The notes beneath the pieces were generated by a model. It was not told the DNA's origin. It ran no database searches and was given only the letters and a program-made list of their open reading frames with translations. The position numbers and the translations under genes are program-made. From positions 2,542,001 through 2,606,000 of the forward strand of contig JARWIR010000061.1 in assembly GCA_029959085.1 (NCBI GenBank): DNA of 64,000 nucleotides. Reading direction: 5' to 3'. This DNA comes from Nemophila menziesii. Its lineage: Eukaryota > Streptophyta > Magnoliopsida > Boraginales > Hydrophyllaceae. Positions 60,517-64,000 of this stretch are shown piece by piece (position 1 is the stretch's first letter; every line of letters starts with the position of its first letter).

Positions 60517-61465
60517 GCTCTCATTATTTTTTGTTATTTGAATAAATCTATACAGTGGATTTTGTTAATAATTGTGATAATTACTTAATATGTCAGTTTA
60601 TTGAGTTTTCATCCTAAAGTTTCTTGGGTCAAAAGTGACCATATGGCTGTGTCCCAAAATTGACCTTATATATTAATATTTATTAAAAAGTCCTCTAAAG
60701 TGAAGAATATGGAAATATCCCTAAATATAAGGCAAAAATCAGTTTAACAAGTTAGAAGATTTTAGTAAGTGTATAACACTATGAAACATTAATGGTTACA
60801 CTAAGAAGCATCAACCCACATCCATAGGTTAATAGATAAGGGAGGCATCTCTGCCATTTTTTATACTTTTCACCATGTTGCCACATTCTAGGGTCATACA
60901 AGGATTTTATTTGCCACAAATCGCGGCTTTAATATTACATGAATTTTAACGATAAGGGTTTAATTTCATAGACGTACAAAGAGATATGTCACTGAGAAAG
61001 TCATTTTACACACTGAGTTGGTAAATTAATATATATTGAGAATATCATTTTGTACGCTAAACATATAATAATGTACAATGAGTGGGTTATTTTAACATTA
61101 AAAAAAGAAAATGTCATAACGAACATCGAAAAATTAGAAAGTATATTATGAAAAATCTAACAAGTTAATAAACAAAAAATATCTTTAAAATGAATAATGA
61201 AATATGTTTTTTAAACATAATAAACATTGAATCAATTTCAATAAACGTCTCTTTGTCTTCTTCTGGTATACATCAACCTTCTAGATATAATTTATACCGG
61301 ATTATTCCACCATTATCAATGAGTATTTCTCAACCACCAGAAACACAACTTCTTAATTATAGGGATGAGCAATGAAAAGCGAAAAAAACAAAACCGATCT
61401 TAAAAATCTACAAAAATGAATGGGAAAAACAAAGTATACATCTATTCGATTCAACTCCGTTTCAC

Positions 61466-61518
61466 GTCTTACATTAATTGTAAATATAACTCGTCTTACA
61501 TTAATTGTAAATATAACT
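61466..61518. repeat. Tandem pair of 27-bp units
   Basis: The unit beginning GTCTTACATTAATTGTAAAT occurs twice in direct succession, differing only at the last base. It contains a short inverted repeat (TTACATTAATTGTAA). Confidence 0.9.
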
Positions 61519-63046
61519 TATTTGTTTTTATTTGTTTATTTTAACTAAACATAAAATTTTAAATAATGAATAAGTATGATTCAAAATATTAAGAAGCATG
61601 GTATATTTTATTTGATAAATAATAAAATACTTTTTAAATATTTTTCCAAAATCTAAGACAATAAGTTCCTAGATTTTTTTCGTACGTAGAATTTTAATAT
61701 ATAAGAAAATAAAATATAGTGATACGTAATCCTAATATATTATTATAATATTTTATATTAATCACTATAAATAAGTCCTTATCAATGATCATTTGGGAAA
61801 ATACATCTTACAATCTTCTGATTGTTAGGTTCTCCTTTTAAATTGTTGAATTCAAAAAAGTGTAAGGGTAATTCAATCCCACGTAATGTGTCTTTTGTTT
61901 TTTCAATACGCCAAATTTTACGCCTTTGTCAATTTAATTATATTCTGGTTTCGGCGTTATATTCAGGGAGAGCATGACGACATAATGATAATTATTCATA
62001 GAACACGCTGAATAAGGAATTACCCTAAACTCTGCTTGTTATTTTAGCTTCTCCGGAGGAAAGTCATGGATATTTCCATGGTTATATTCATTAGACAATA
62101 AATATAGGTATATGGTTGCTTATTTACAAACCAAATCTAACTTTTTATAGTCAAAGAGTTTACCAAGCCTTGAATTCAATATCTTGCATACACAATGATA
62201 CTAAGGGACATTGGCTAAATTTCTAGTTTCCTCCAAGATTTCCATTTATAACTTATTATCTTGTTCTCTTTTTTTTCTGGAATATTGAATAAAATAGTGT
62301 GTATAATACGATTGGAATGAATTTACATCGCCTTTATATTAGATTGTATAACACTATAATATCAATACTTGTATTATTATTATAAGTAGCTAATTTACAA
62401 CCCCTTACCTTAGGTAATATTTATACTCTAATTTAGTCGTGTCTAGATATTCAATTCATTTATTTGGGTTAAAATGTCTTATTTACGCTTATGAGCCTTC
62501 TTTACATAGAGTATAAAAAAATGGGCATGATTTCTTATATTTGGCTCACAAACAATGCTTGTGGTCTCCTCACCGACCCCAAACACTTGTTTTCTTGATA
62601 AATATTTTCTCGAGGGTGTAATTAAGCTAGTTATTGAACAAGAAACCTCATTATTTCTAAGTGCCTTCGCAATAATTCAAGACATTATTACTAGTGTAAA
62701 AGTTACTCTAGTATGCAATACCATAAATTCATAAATTATCATAAGATACTTCACATAAACATGCACAAATTTCAGCATATATTGATCACATCATCAAATT
62801 CATGGGTTCTTGCAAATTTTTTGAGTTTTTTCTTTTTATAATTTTTTCATTTTTTTGGTATTTTTTGTATCACTAAAATGACAAAAAATAACAAAAAAAC
62901 TCACGTGAAACTGAAAGTAGAGGAAATGATCCCCCACCCTAAACCTAAATTAAAATCTATCTATGACCAAATGAAAATATATTGCACAAACACGTGAAAT
63001 AAAATCAACTTTATGAAATCAAATCAAACGAGTATTCACAATTAAC

Positions 63047-63070
63047 AATATATATATATATATATATATA
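63047..63070. repeat. (AT)n microsatellite
   Basis: About 12 AT repeats. Confidence 0.85.
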
Positions 63071-63464
63071 GAAGTACACTCCTTTTATAGCTTGTCAAAC
63101 TCTTAGTGAGGTTTCTACATCAAAATTTCTTCTCCACACTTAGAAGTAGTTGGTGGGTCCATCTTCCTCTTGCTCACCCACATGTAACATTATCCTTGCA
63201 TCAAGGCTCACATCCATGCCACCAAGTCAGGTGTTCAATTGACCAATGTGAGTGGTGAATTGGTTATAAATAAGTTCATATAGTTGACTTACTAATGGAG
63301 CATCTCAAACCACACTCTCAATTTTCTAACTATACTCGACTTTTTCTTTGCATTCTTCATAGTTTTCTTCTTTACAGTTCACCAAAATCCATAACGACTT
63401 GGTTGTTTAGAGGGTCAAATATCATTAATAAAAGCATCGAAGAAGGCAAGCAAATTATTGTACG

Positions 63465-64000
63465 ATTGGAACTAATACATATAAAAATCTATTGTTCATC
63501 TCCTAAATTTTGGAATGAATAAAGATATTATATTAAATTCGGAGAAGAATGCTCACGTTTTTATACTTACATCCAATACACGAGAAGTTGTAATCGTCGA
63601 ATATGTTGAAGACCTTCAAATTTATTTGTCATCTTCAATTAGGGGGGAAGATCAAAATTGTCAAATCATACAGTGGTGGTATTTACTACGTATTGTCTCA
63701 CTAGTTTGTCGAACATAGGCCAGAAAAGTTTTTGAATATCTCTTTGAATATTGTATACTCCCACAATACAAAATGCCTTGTATTCCTAGTATGAGTGGTT
63801 TTATGGAAAGAAAAAATCACATATTAAAAGATATGGTACAAAGTATGATTTATCGTTGGATTGATTACAAAATCCGTCTCTGGAGTGTTTGCAAAAACAT
63901 CCTACGTTCCAAATCCTAAAAAGTTCCAATTGACCACCGTCAAATCCATCTACAGTTTTTTTAATCGCTAAACTCTAGTTTCTCCTTTAACATTTTAACC
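63465..64000 (+). mobile_element. Ty1/copia integrase relic, right copy (runs off window)
   Basis: It aligns with 9465-9970: the same upstream block (GGAATGAA, AAAGATATTA), KIKIVKS near 63,650, TATACTCCCACAA, GAAAGAAAAAATCACATATT in the ERQN region, and the same trailing CTAAACYCTAGTTTCTCC-type segment. It is more decayed than the left copy, with stops and a lost catalytic Asp (Tyr in KIVKSYSG). Confidence 0.75.

Larger units (their letters stand above)
60517..63464. other. Non-coding AT-rich stretch, no gene seen
   Basis: No domain, RNA gene or long open frame. It includes a 27-bp tandem duplication at 61,466 and an AT microsatellite near 63,047. Confidence 0.6.

Overview
The window is a gene-poor, AT-rich stretch of nuclear DNA from a flowering plant, probably a eudicot. 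Evidence: plant L1-type LINEs, a 12.85-kb Athila-type Ty3/gypsy LTR retrotransposon, Ty1/copia and CACTA relics, a MITE with 9-bp target duplications, and two copies of a plant-specific Myb/linker-histone (TRB/SMH) gene with introns. I saw no tRNA, rRNA, CRISPR array or bacterial-type operon. The species cannot be named from the sequence.

Layout. 1-4338: an L1-type LINE on the plus strand, entered inside ORF1, with endonuclease, reverse transcriptase, zinc-binding tail, AATAAA and poly(A); its ORF2 is broken by stops and frameshifts. 4.3-9.4 kb: non-coding, with two copies of a dispersed repeat and a probable old LTR. 9.47-9.97 kb: a copia integrase relic, echoed by a second copy at the right edge (63.47-64 kb). 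11,849-24,698: a complete Athila-type element with 1,560-bp LTRs (about 1.2% different by my count), a GTAAG target duplication, a PBS, gag, protease-RT-RNase H-integrase, an intact 438-codon ORF3, and an array of near-palindromic repeats. Its gag-pol has about nine in-frame stops and one frameshift, although the LTRs look young. 24.7-30.3 kb: no recognisable gene. 30.26-32.36 kb: a CACTA remnant with DUF4218-like and DUF4216-like pieces, a minisatellite and subterminal repeats.

33.8-58.9 kb is a diverged tandem duplication of about 12 kb (unit A 33,797-46,125; unit B 46,851-58,900). Each unit carries, in order: a Mutator-type MITE, a TATA box, a TRB-like gene of five exons, a minus-strand non-LTR zf-RVT fragment, a long AT-rich spacer and a minus-strand LINE that stops inside its reverse transcriptase. 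Both TRB-like copies are damaged, by different mutations. A 5'-truncated LINE (58,901-60,165) sits exactly at the end of unit B, and a 160-bp direct repeat (33,250-33,410 and 60,355-60,516) lies outside both ends of the array.

The only host gene I can support is the duplicated TRB-like locus, which in other plants encodes telomere-repeat and chromatin-binding proteins. Everything else is transposable-element sequence or unassigned AT-rich DNA. The points most worth a second look are the defective but recently moved Athila element, its palindrome array and env-position ORF3, and the MITE next to the TATA box of the TRB-like gene.
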